DNA from: Stentor coeruleus
Lineage: Eukaryota > Ciliophora > Heterotrichea > Heterotrichida > Stentoridae
DNA: 55,819 nucleotides
Reading direction: 5' to 3'
NCBI GenBank assembly: GCA_001970955.1
Contig: MPUH01000418.1
Coordinates: 1 to 55,819 of the forward strand
Below, one piece after another: positions 21,745-30,534 of this stretch. The position numbers were made by a program, and so were the translations under genes. Each line of letters opens with the position of its first letter. Position 1 is the first letter of the stretch. The notes under the pieces were generated by a model that saw nothing but the letters and a program-made list of their open reading frames with translations, made no database searches and was not told the origin of the DNA.

Positions 21745-22070
21745 TAAAAGTTAGAACTTCATCTTTTATCTTCAACCATCAAAGATTTGGTTAGAAAATT
21801 TTATATGTAGTGTTTATAATGTTAATCATAAAAAATACATGCTTGGAGTTAGCTTCCTTAATAGTTTTACTTGTTTTAGACCACAAAAAATCATTTTTTT
21901 GTATATCTTTTTATTCTTCACGCAAAGAATCTCATCTCAGTTCAGATTTTATATAGAAAAGATATAAATTGTACCCAGACAGGAAATCCTTGTCAAAATC
22001 CTCAATGTAGAAAAGTAATATCTTTGTTGTTTATTGATAAAAAATCGCATTTTTTGTTGGTAAAATAATA
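21745..22070 (+). pseudogene. Possible decayed coding fragment
   Basis: The + strand frame has a hydrophobic stretch followed by charged residues, with only a few stops over about 100 codons (for example CISFYSSRKESHLSSDFI). A shorter coding-like piece lies at 21055-21190. Neither has a start or a recognisable family. Confidence 0.25.
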
Positions 22071-22249
22071 AAAATATTGTATAAAATAAAATATTACTAC
22101 AATCATGAAGATTACAAGAATAAGATTTTTTAATATAAGCATCAGGAAAATATTTTTTTTATACATTAACTACCTAAAGTAATCATTTTGACTATTTTTA
22201 TTATTTCCCCTTAAACTCTCTTTAATATCTATTAAGCATCATTTTAAAT

Positions 22250-22387
22250 ACAATAAAATTCATTATTATTAAGACCTTTATTACATAAAATTACATATAT
22301 TTGTTCTTTAATTTTTTACATACAATAAAATCCATTATTATTAAGACCTTTATTACATAAAATTACATACATTTGTCTTTAATTTTT
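22250..22387. repeat. Tandem duplication, two copies of about 70 bp
   Basis: Bases 22250-22321 are repeated directly at 22322-22387 with two substitutions and a single-base length difference. No N separates them, and the copies have diverged, so this looks like a true tandem duplication in noncoding DNA. Confidence 0.85.
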
Positions 22388-22546
22388 ATTAATACTCACA
22401 TAGACAAATCATTTTATTTCATCTATTTTTGTCATATCATCAAAACAATTTCAGTCATGAGCTATTATTACTGATAAAAAAATAGCCAAAAAAACTTAAA
22501 ATTTTTAAGATCTTGTCCACATATAGACTTTCAAACAAATAATGCT

Positions 22547-22830
22547 TTATTTAAGATATTTTTCTCTCCAATAAAGAGCAATATTCAAAAAAGTCCTCGC
22601 TGTTGGAGAAGATACGACTGTGATCTGAGGGTGATTTTTTAAATTATAAATTCTTAGAATAAACATTATATCTTTGTATCTTTTATTTGTATATGCAGGA
22701 GAAATATTTTGTTTTAAACTATTTTTCATGGTGATGGTCAAATAGAGCTGAAAAAATTCTGAGGATAGCTTCAAAGCACTTGCTTATGATTAATTCTGCA
22801 GAGACCTATAATAAAAAAAATATTATGGGC
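22547..22830 (-). pseudogene. Possible frameshifted gene remnant
   Basis: The minus strand from about 22830 reads a helix containing SKCFEAILRIFSALFDHHH, then meets TAG; the next frame continues with protein-like content (VVSSPTARTFLNIALYWREK) to TAA at 22547. The two pieces are in different frames with no intron between, which suggests a decayed gene. No family is recognised. Confidence 0.3.
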
Positions 22831-23139
22831 ACAGCAATTACACATCTTAATCCCCTTCAATCAAAACCTATTTATCCTTTGTTTTTCTTATATACATCTC
22901 CACCTTTACTCCATATCTTTTTTTATCCTCTCAATCACTTGTTAATGTGTCCTAATAAAAAGATATTTTTCCTATCTTTCAAATAGTTAAGTCTATATAT
23001 TTTGCATATAAATATGGATATATCTTTATTAAAATGAATAAATATGATAGTGAATCGAGCAAATTTTAAACAATTGTGAAGCAATTATCTACTAGAGTAT
23101 AAGCAAATAACTCTTCAAAATGATGATTTTATGAGCCTA

Positions 23140-23605
23140 GGGAACTTTTTTTCATGCATTTATTCCTTCAATTGTAATAAACAGTGATCCATTTAGCCAC
23201 GTGAATCATAAGATGGAAAGAATGGGAAATTTATCAAGAAATATCTTTGGGAACTTTCATGATACTTGGATTTGTGAATTATCTATATTTAGAGGAAGAG
23301 GTTTTAAATTTTATAGTCAAAAAATAATACAGAGTACAAAACTTGCCAAATTGTTTTAGGAAAGTGTAAGAATGAAGCTAAAGGAATAGTAGATCATATT
23401 AAAGGATGATTGAAAGATAGATAGGGATGGGTATTTATAGAAAGAGAGGAAAGTAGATGATAGGAGATGAGGAGATTATATACCGAATAATTGAAGAACT
23501 GAGAATCAACCTGATATTCAACCAACTGCACCGTTGATTAGAATAAAGAATAGAAATAATGCTTTGGCATTTTCAATACATCTAATCACAGAGAAGGAAT
23601 AATGA
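23140..23605 (+). pseudogene. Probable decayed gene, plus strand
   Basis: One + strand frame carries about 68 stop-free codons (including MGNLSRNIFGNFHDTWICEL), then continues in the same frame through several stops with coding-like content to a last piece (PTAPLIRIKNRNNALAFSI) ending in TAA near 23602. The preserved frame with scattered stops suggests decay by point mutation. No family is recognised. Confidence 0.35.
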
Positions 23606-24400
23606 AAGACTAAATCAAATTATAAAATCCCCTGCAGCTGCGGCTCAATGCCATAAATTGTATTAAATAATAATAGTTAAGTTCGACAATTAACCTTGAC
23701 TACAATTTAGTTTTGGGGTACTAAGAATTCAATATAAAAGAAAATAACTACTCTAAACTCACTTCAAACTAAAATCCTATTTCGAAACAGCATAAAAAAT
23801 CAATTATCCAGCCAAATCCCAAAAACTCTATCAAATCCTAATGCAATTACTCAACAAAAACATAGAGAAAAGGTTGAGTTAGTAAATGATGATTCTAAAA
23901 ACCCTAAAAAATATTTTTCTTTATACTAAAGACAATGTGATTTAATTTAAAACAAAAAATCTTTAACTAATATCTATAAAAACAATAGATAACATTTTTA
24001 TTATGATTACAAATACACTATCACTATTTATTTAAGAAATGCAACCTATAACTATCCATCACCTTTATATACTCTCTAAACTCATGAACTTTTTAAATTT
24101 CCAATATCTTTCCTAATTGAGTTCCTGCAATATCTAGCACTTTTCCTTAAAAATAATTTTTTTCTTCAATAACTTACCAGTTTTCTTTCAACTTTGCATA
24201 GCTTTTTTTTTCAGATTAGACCATGAGACTATAATTTTCTATATAATAAAAACCAGCATTTTAAGATAATGAGTTGTACAATCAATAATAAAATCCCAAA
24301 CCTGTATTAAACAAGCCAAAAATCTTCGATTTTTGGATGAAGAGTTCACATAAATATAAAAAAATGATGGGCTTTATGAAAAAGATTATGAAAAGAATAA

Positions 24401-25141
24401 ATGTCTTATGCGAAAGAGAAACTAGATAACAAAGATCAGAAAAACAGAGAAAAGTCTAAAAAGTCTGTGAAAAACCGCTACAATTCTGCTTTTCCTACTA
24501 ATAAAACAGAGCAACAAAAAGAATTTTATTCCCATCAAAGCCACTCATCTTTATCTCAAGTATCTGAAAGCATTCAAGACTGTGTTATGATAGAAAAATA
24601 CTTATCTAAAATTAAAGAGCTTACAGAAGAAAAGCAGCAATTACTTGATGTTGTCCAATCTAATGAAAAAGAATTCGACTTTTTAAATCATGTTATCAGT
24701 CAGTTTATCGATTTAAACGAGCTTCTGAGGATTAAACAGAAGTCAAGTTTCGATGAACTTTCAAAAGTTTGGACTGTTCCAGCATTTATTGTTCAACAAA
24801 GAAAGACGGTTTTTCCTAAACTCCAGCGAACTCAATTAAAAGAAGCTGTCGAAAACGAAATTAAGCAAAGAAAAATAAAGTTTAAGCAACAGAGTGTAGG
24901 AAACACTGAAAATATAAATGAAATGATTAATACAAAACGCAAAAATAAAAATACAGAAGGCCAAAATGAAAAAGAATATGTTAAGAATTATATGGTAAAA
25001 TACGGTGAGATTGATAGCAGACCTATTACTTCAATAACTAAATACAGACAGAGTTCAATGTTTAATAGAGGATATGAAATTAATGAAGATGCAAGAAAAA
25101 GCCCGATATTGAAGAAATATACTAATAAGATAGTCACATAA
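24401..25141 (+). CDS. Unknown protein with coiled coil, 246 aa
   Basis: A continuous frame from ATG to TAA. The N-terminal 55 residues are Lys/Asn/Ser-rich and disordered; residues about 60-120 form a predicted coiled coil (IEKYLSKIKELTEEKQQLL), followed by a short region containing DELSKVWTVPAF and then a basic, disordered tail. No signal peptide, membrane segment or enzyme motif is seen. Such proteins are common in ciliate cytoskeletons, but I do not recognise the family. It follows the 5.8-kb gene-poor block, and the next gene is convergent. Confidence 0.8.
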   Translation: MSYAKEKLDNKDQKNREKSKKSVKNRYNSAFPTNKTEQQKEFYSHQSHSSLSQVSESIQDCVMIEKYLSKIKELTEEKQQLLDVVQSNEKEFDFLNHVISQFIDLNELLRIKQKSSFDELSKVWTVPAFIVQQRKTVFPKLQRTQLKEAVENEIKQRKIKFKQQSVGNTENINEMINTKRKNKNTEGQNEKEYVKNYMVKYGEIDSRPITSITKYRQSSMFNRGYEINEDARKSPILKKYTNKIVT

Positions 25142-25472
25142 ATGTTAAATATTTTGTATAAGTAATTTAGATTAATATGAATATTTTTACAAATAAGATT
25201 ATAGTATTTATTAATTATAAAGATAAATATTGTAAGATTAAAGTACATAAAGAAATGATAATATTTTAGATTATAAATATTGTATATTTATAGGAATATG
25301 ATATAGTTTAAAGTATATTAGAATTTTTAAGATTAGAAAATGCAATTCTGATGCTTAATAATCATAGTAAGATACCTTAAATATTCTAAATAATAAATTG
25401 TGTATGATAGATTATCTTAACCTATAAGAAACTAAAGAGAAAGTTACAAAATGACAAAGAAAATATTTATTA
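25142..25472. other. Spacer between convergent genes (331 bp)
   Basis: AT-rich; mildly G-biased on the + strand just after the + gene. No gene or repeat is recognised. Confidence 0.5.
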
Positions 25473-26618
25473 TTAGATTTTTTCAGGCACAACTCTTGGG
25501 TCTTTTTCCACCTCCATCTCATCTTTTATCTCAAAAATAAACGGCGATGTTTCCCCATCAGAACGCATTTTTTCATGTTTTATCATACTTCTTGGGGTTT
25601 GAACTAATGCTGTTTTCGAAGGGCTTATTGTATAACAGTCCATATTTAAATCAAGAGGTCTCAGCCTATCGAAATGCGCAGGGATTTTTGGCTTAAAAAT
25701 CACTGAAGTGATATTTTTTATAATGTTATGATAATTATAAGGGTTCGATGGAGGGTTTTTCCATATTTTCTTCAAATGTTCATTTGTGGTTGTGTTGTTT
25801 ATGATTAGATAACTATGAAAAATTGTCAAATAAAATACGAACCACATAATCTGTATATGAAATACTAAAAAAGAGTAGATTAAAAAAAGCACACTTCCTC
25901 CTGAATTTTCGAGGATTTTAATAAAAATAGTATCCCCAGATTTATCTTTATGATAAATTTTTAGAGCTACACTACGGATTTCAAGTGAAGCAAATATCAT
26001 ATTGAAAATTATAAGACTTGATGTGAAGTAGAGAAACCCAAGATAAACGCGGTAGTTGTTTTTACCTATACAATTGCCTACCCAAGGACAGTGATGATCG
26101 AATTTTTCAACACAAAGGCCGCAGTCTGAGCAATGAGAAGATCTAGGTGGGCGTAATATTAAGCCTTATTATATCTTACAAGTCAAACAATATTTCAGTT
26201 TAATCATTCTTCCATTCAAAGGAACTTCCATATAAGGTTTATCAATAGCACATACTTTACTTGGGTCTTGCATAAAAGCTTTAGTTAATGTTGGAGCTCC
26301 AAAAGGCCCTTTGGCAAAAGGAGGGAGCTGTCTTGGTAAATATCCTGGATCTTTTGTACAAACTTTTATATGAAAATACACAGACCCACAGCATAAGAGA
26401 AAGCTGGCAATAATTATCATAGGCATTTTATGAAAATACCATCCAGTTGTACATAAAAATAATATTTCAGGAAAGGTTATCATAATAAAAGACCCAAGTG
26501 CCCGTTTAAAATTAGGCCCCATCATTATTTTCCCATTACAGAAAAATCTGTTCTTCCCTGGCCATAGTTGATAAGCTCTTGCGCTATTTTCGCTGCTAAT
26601 ATGATTACTTTTATGCAT
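25473..26618 (-). CDS. DHHC-type protein S-acyltransferase (palmitoyltransferase), 376 aa
   Basis: Two exons, 26618-26180 and 26164-25473, around the 15-nt intron gtaagatataataag, the only intron here ending in AAG. Splicing restores the cysteine-rich domain across the junction: YCLTC, then [28 protein letters not shown], split as [11 protein letters not shown] and [16 protein letters not shown]. The catalytic DHHC Cys lies at about residue 172. Two hydrophobic segments precede the domain (about 38-57 and 59-82) and two follow, the last before a TTxE motif (NTTTNEH), the usual layout of this family. These enzymes acylate cysteines of cytosolic and membrane proteins. The MGCS and CaaX proteins in this window are the type of substrate involved, though no specific link is shown. 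Confidence 0.93.
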
Positions 26619-26890
26619 TATTATTATATTTATATTTATTTTATATTAAGATTAGGATCAGTTAATTATAGAAAGTATGGTTTGGGATTATAAGATTTAC
26701 ATTTTTTAGATGATTTTGGATATATTTTATAAAAATCACAACTATCTAAACATTTTCAATTTGAAAAAACCTAATAAATAATACATTTCCCTCAGAATTT
26801 ATACGTTCATTAATCCTTATTTCCTAATTGAATCCTGTTCTTATTATCAATTGCAATTGTTTTTGCATTATATTTGCCAAAGAACCTTAT

Positions 26891-29800
26891 CTAAACTTTT
26901 ATTAGATATTTATTAGCATCTTCTCTCGTCAAATAAATTTTATCATCCTGTGCCCAATTTAGCCTTACTGTATCTAAAAACTTCCTATAATTATTTTGAG
27001 AATTTGGCATAATCTCAAGTTGAAAAGATTTAATCGCTTGTCCTGAATGGCTGCCAATAAGATCTTGTATAAACCCAGTTTTAAGTTTCCAGATTTTTAA
27101 TGTGCAGTCAATTGCGCTATAAGAAGCAAGGAAATTACCATTTTTTTCGAACTCTACCGCACAGACAGGTCCTGAATGTCCTTTAAGTATTTTCCATTGA
27201 CTTGCAGTTTTAAGATCATAAATAACAATAAAATTATCAATCGTCCCAATAGCAAGTCTTTGCTTAGTCTGACAAAACGCAACATTCGGAAGCCTTAAAA
27301 TCAAAGTTTTCAATGTATGGCTAGCTTTATCCATAGTAGTTTTCCTCAACATAGGATTATGTGGATTTAAAGTTCTAACAATAAGTTCAACCACAGCAGG
27401 TAAAAACGAAACAATTTCTTCATATTTTTTTTCAATAAACATATCTAAAACCTTAACACAAGCTGCAGGATAATTTGGGTCGATTTCCATATTTTCAATT
27501 TCTTGTGTCAAAATATCGATAAAACTTAAAAAATCGCTTACGGCTATATTTATAATAGCCTTATAAAACAGNATATCGATAAAACTTAAAAAATCGCTTA
27601 CGGCTATATTTATAATAGCCTTATAAAACAGATTTTTATATTTTTGTCCATCTTTACATCCATATAAAAGTAACTCTTTTACTATATCTTTAACTTGTTC
27701 TGTAGTTAATTCTGAACGCCAAAATCTCATACCTTTACCTAAAATATTAGCAGCTGATATTATAAAGCCTTCTATATCAGTTTTGAGCATACATCTTAAG
27801 GAATTTAAAATTAAAGGTGTGGTTTCTTTTTTAGTTTGTTTAAGTTCTATTGCTGAATTGCCTAGTAAAGTTACACATAAAGCTTCCATTAACCCGACAT
27901 AGCTTCTATTTGTACCTTTGTTATGGAGATGTTCCCAGAAAGACCATTGTTCTTCGATGAAACTCCCAATAATTTTCAGAAATCTTTGCTTATGTTTTAA
28001 GTCAAGGAATGAGATGTTGTCTTGGAGAATATATCTTGAAGTAGTTACCCCCGACAAAGCTTGCAAAGCTAGAACAGGTAAAAAAGGTACTTGGAATGTA
28101 TCACTTTCATGAGCCTGCGATATAAGATGTGCCGTGACTACTCTTGAAGTTTTCTTAACTTTTGAATTAACAAATCTCATTAAAGCATCCAATAAACAAT
28201 ATCCAGCAGACATAACCAAAGCAGTCGTATAAGCTGAAATTTCAAATGAACTCCTATCATTAGGTAAACTAAAACTCATAGAATTATCTACACCAATAGT
28301 CCCAATATTTGCTTTAATAACCGGCATATCCAATTTCATAATTTCTTTTATACTCTCAACCATACTTTCATGTGCTTTACACTCATAACTCCAACAAGTT
28401 AATAAACTTAATAAATACTCAAGTTGTATAGAAGGTTTTTGAACATTAGCCATTTTTTTAACAATCTGCATAACATTTATATATAAAATAGGTACTTCAA
28501 GGTTTCCTATTGAAATAGTTGAAACTTTTAAAGCTGCTGTTGTTGAATATGGGAATAATTGTCGTAAATTAAACATTGTAACTCGTTGTTTTGCTGAGGT
28601 TTCTTCAACAATTTCACTAAAAGTTTCTGTTGCGCTACGGGTTCTTATTGGTTTTCTTATAAGTAGGTATATATCATTACCTTCCATTATACGTTCTAAA
28701 CTATTAGACTCATTGTTAAATATATAGAGTTGTTCATTTTCTGATAAAACGTATAAATAATCCATTGAGTTTAGTAAATAAGCTTCTTTAACATTACCTG
28801 ATATAGGAGCAAAAAAACTTAGTATTTGTCCTAGGGTTAAAGATAAGAAAATTATTGAGAAATCTTTGCTTTGGCCTAAGAGTAAATCTGTGCTTTCAAA
28901 AGATTTCTCATCACGGATACCTTCGACTCTAACGATTTTTGATATACTCCCAAAGTAAAATTCTAAGGTTTTTATAGGTGTGTGTATTTTTAGTTCTTTT
29001 TTACTTGCTGTTGATGAGGAACTTAAATTTGCCGAACGACGTTTGTATTTATCTCTGTTAGGTTTATCATCTTGTGTTATAAGTGAAGATTCAGTTTCTA
29101 TTTCCCAAAGACACATGCTATGATTTTTGCAACAACTGACCATTTTATTAGCTTTTATGTATATACAACTTATAGCAGCTTGATGATGTTGATAGAATTG
29201 AATTGATTGTAATGGATGGAAAGGACAAACATAGATACGTCCGATTGAAGTCCCGATTATATATAAAGGCCATTCTGAGGTTAAATATGTTAGAGAATAT
29301 GTGATTGTTTCATTAGCTTTAAGTAGATGCTGGACTGTCATATCAGCGAAATTGTGAAAAGACATGGTTTTGAAACTCCATATGATTTTGTGCCCGAAAT
29401 CTTGGTGTATGTTGTATTCATATATTGTTGAGTCTTTAAAACCATAAAGGCTACCGTCATGAATTTGGGTGATTGTAAATGATGGGTCGATTTTTGTTGA
29501 GGATTTTTTTAATTCATGGTCTAAAGAGTGGACTTTTATTGATGTCAAAGAGTTGCTTCTTGAAAAAAGTGCTCTATTAAGCCCAGTTAGATTTTTTGAT
29601 ATTAGGGACATGTTAAAAGTCATTAAGCTATCTTTGAGGATTATGGTTATTGTTGATCCACAGAACACTTTGCAGATTCCAGGCTCTTCTATATGCGCAT
29701 ATTCATTTATATTGTCTATTATCCATGCACGTAAATAAACTCTTAGACCATGTTTGATTTTTACAATAAAAGTTTCTTCGTTTAAGGAAATTGCCAAGTC

Positions 29801-30502
29801 TTGAGCTACTTCTTTTGTATTATAAACTACTTTAGGCTCATTTGATATTTCTGGGAGGTTAAGGATATCGAAAAAATAATTCTCAATAACCGGAAGAGAA
29901 AATTGTCTTAAACTACCTTTAGAGTCTATAGCCCAAAAGCTTTCAAAACTATGACTAACAATATTTATCACAGGCCCACTCATACAAAATGCAGATATTT
30001 TTTCCATAGACCATAAATCAATAAGAAAAATCTCACACCATTCTCCAAAGACAACAACAAACTGTTTTGGTTTCCAATTTTCTATATTATTTTTAGTAAT
30101 ATCATTATTGCAATCAAAATTTCCCCCAATAGTAATAATATGATTGAATTTATAATTAGGTAAAAGTGATGATGAAGAACTACTTGTACATCTTCCATCT
30201 TTTATATCCCAAACACGAATTTTGTTATCAGAATGCAAACTTACTATAGAAATTTCAGTTCCAACAAGTTCTGGAATGGGGCCATTAGCAAAAGATATGT
30301 CTAAGCATTTTGAAACTTTTCCTATTGTGCAAATGGTTCTAGGGATAGTTTTTTTTTCAGTTTTTTCCCAAATACAAAGTTCGCCTGTTTCGCTGCCTGT
30401 GACTATATATCCTGTTATTAGTTGCATACATGTGATTTTATGCTCTGGTTCAGGACTGTTTTTGTTCCAAAATACAAAAGGAAGAGCGATTGGGGTTTCC
30501 AT
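26891..30502 (-). CDS. WDR7: WDR7-like WD-repeat protein (rabconnectin-3 beta type), 1183 aa when the overlap is counted once
   Basis: A long frame with WD40 repeats at both ends and a helical middle, the layout of WDR7/WDR72. The C-terminal repeat reads AIGTIDNFIVIYDLKT, then LKGHSGPVCAVEF and LASYSAIDCTLKIW, close to the matching part of WDR7. The partner is DMXL/rabconnectin-3 alpha; together they help assemble and regulate the V-ATPase on endosomes and vesicles (known of the family). As written the protein carries a false 20-residue duplication around N at 27572 (27513-27571 and 27573-27631), which happens to keep frame. An upstream TTG is not a plausible start; ATG is at 30502, 32 bp from the divergent LRR gene. 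The stop is TAA. Confidence 0.85.
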   Translation of the reverse strand: METPIALPFVFWNKNSPEPEHKITCMQLITGYIVTGSETGELCIWEKTEKKTIPRTICTIGKVSKCLDISFANGPIPELVGTEISIVSLHSDNKIRVWDIKDGRCTSSSSSSLLPNYKFNHIITIGGNFDCNNDITKNNIENWKPKQFVVVFGEWCEIFLIDLWSMEKISAFCMSGPVINIVSHSFESFWAIDSKGSLRQFSLPVIENYFFDILNLPEISNEPKVVYNTKEVAQDLAISLNEETFIVKIKHGLRVYLRAWIIDNINEYAHIEEPGICKVFCGSTITIILKDSLMTFNMSLISKNLTGLNRALFSRSNSLTSIKVHSLDHELKKSSTKIDPSFTITQIHDGSLYGFKDSTIYEYNIHQDFGHKIIWSFKTMSFHNFADMTVQHLLKANETITYSLTYLTSEWPLYIIGTSIGRIYVCPFHPLQSIQFYQHHQAAISCIYIKANKMVSCCKNHSMCLWEIETESSLITQDDKPNRDKYKRRSANLSSSSTASKKELKIHTPIKTLEFYFGSISKIVRVEGIRDEKSFESTDLLLGQSKDFSIIFLSLTLGQILSFFAPISGNVKEAYLLNSMDYLYVLSENEQLYIFNNESNSLERIMEGNDIYLLIRKPIRTRSATETFSEIVEETSAKQRVTMFNLRQLFPYSTTAALKVSTISIGNLEVPILYINVMQIVKKMANVQKPSIQLEYLLSLLTCWSYECKAHESMVESIKEIMKLDMPVIKANIGTIGVDNSMSFSLPNDRSSFEISAYTTALVMSAGYCLLDALMRFVNSKVKKTSRVVTAHLISQAHESDTFQVPFLPVLALQALSGVTTSRYILQDNISFLDLKHKQRFLKIIGSFIEEQWSFWEHLHNKGTNRSYVGLMEALCVTLLGNSAIELKQTKKETTPLILNSLRCMLKTDIEGFIISAANILGKGMRFWRSELTTEQVKDIVKELLLYGCKDGQKYKNLFYKAIINIAVSDFLSFIDXLFYKAIINIAVSDFLSFIDILTQEIENMEIDPNYPAACVKVLDMFIEKKYEEIVSFLPAVVELIVRTLNPHNPMLRKTTMDKASHTLKTLILRLPNVAFCQTKQRLAIGTIDNFIVIYDLKTASQWKILKGHSGPVCAVEFEKNGNFLASYSAIDCTLKIWKLKTGFIQDLIGSHSGQAIKSFQLEIMPNSQNNYRKFLDTVRLNWAQDDKIYLTREDANKYLIKV
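27513..27631. repeat. 59-bp direct repeat around one N inside WDR7 (assembly overlap)
   Basis: Bases 27513-27571 and 27573-27631 are identical and separated by one N (27572). The total insertion of 60 nt preserves frame, so the translated protein shows the block LFYKAIINIAVSDFLSFID twice with an undefined residue between. Confidence 0.93.
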
Positions 30503-30534
30503 TTGCAAGTTTTATATACTTGCAATTGTAAAAT
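30503..30534. promoter_or_regulatory. 32-bp divergent promoter with inverted repeat
   Basis: The ATGs of the WDR7-like gene (-) and the LRR gene (+) are only 32 bp apart. Nearly all of the gap is a perfect inverted repeat, TTGCAAG (30503-30509) and CTTGCAA (30519-30525), around the TATA-like spacer TTTTATATA. This may act as a symmetrical bidirectional core promoter; function is inferred. Confidence 0.5.

Larger units (their letters stand above)
18574..24400. other. 5.8-kb gene-poor block
   Basis: The longest stretch with no intact gene. Directly after the FYVE gene it is G/T-rich (18580-18700). Further in, the strong strand skew of ordinary spacers fades, and several stretches read like decayed coding sequence on either strand (listed separately). 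A tandem duplication lies at 22250-22387. From about 23640 to 24390 it is plain AT-rich sequence. No transposase or reverse transcriptase motif is seen. Confidence 0.55.

Noticed and set aside
22780-22986. 68-codon plus-strand frame starting MLMINSAETY
   Set aside because: Pro/Phe/Leu-rich reading of C/T-rich sequence; overlaps a minus-strand remnant that reads better.
26165-26179. Two separate genes for the DHHC enzyme halves
   Set aside because: The 15-nt segment has intron features and its removal restores the cysteine-rich domain.
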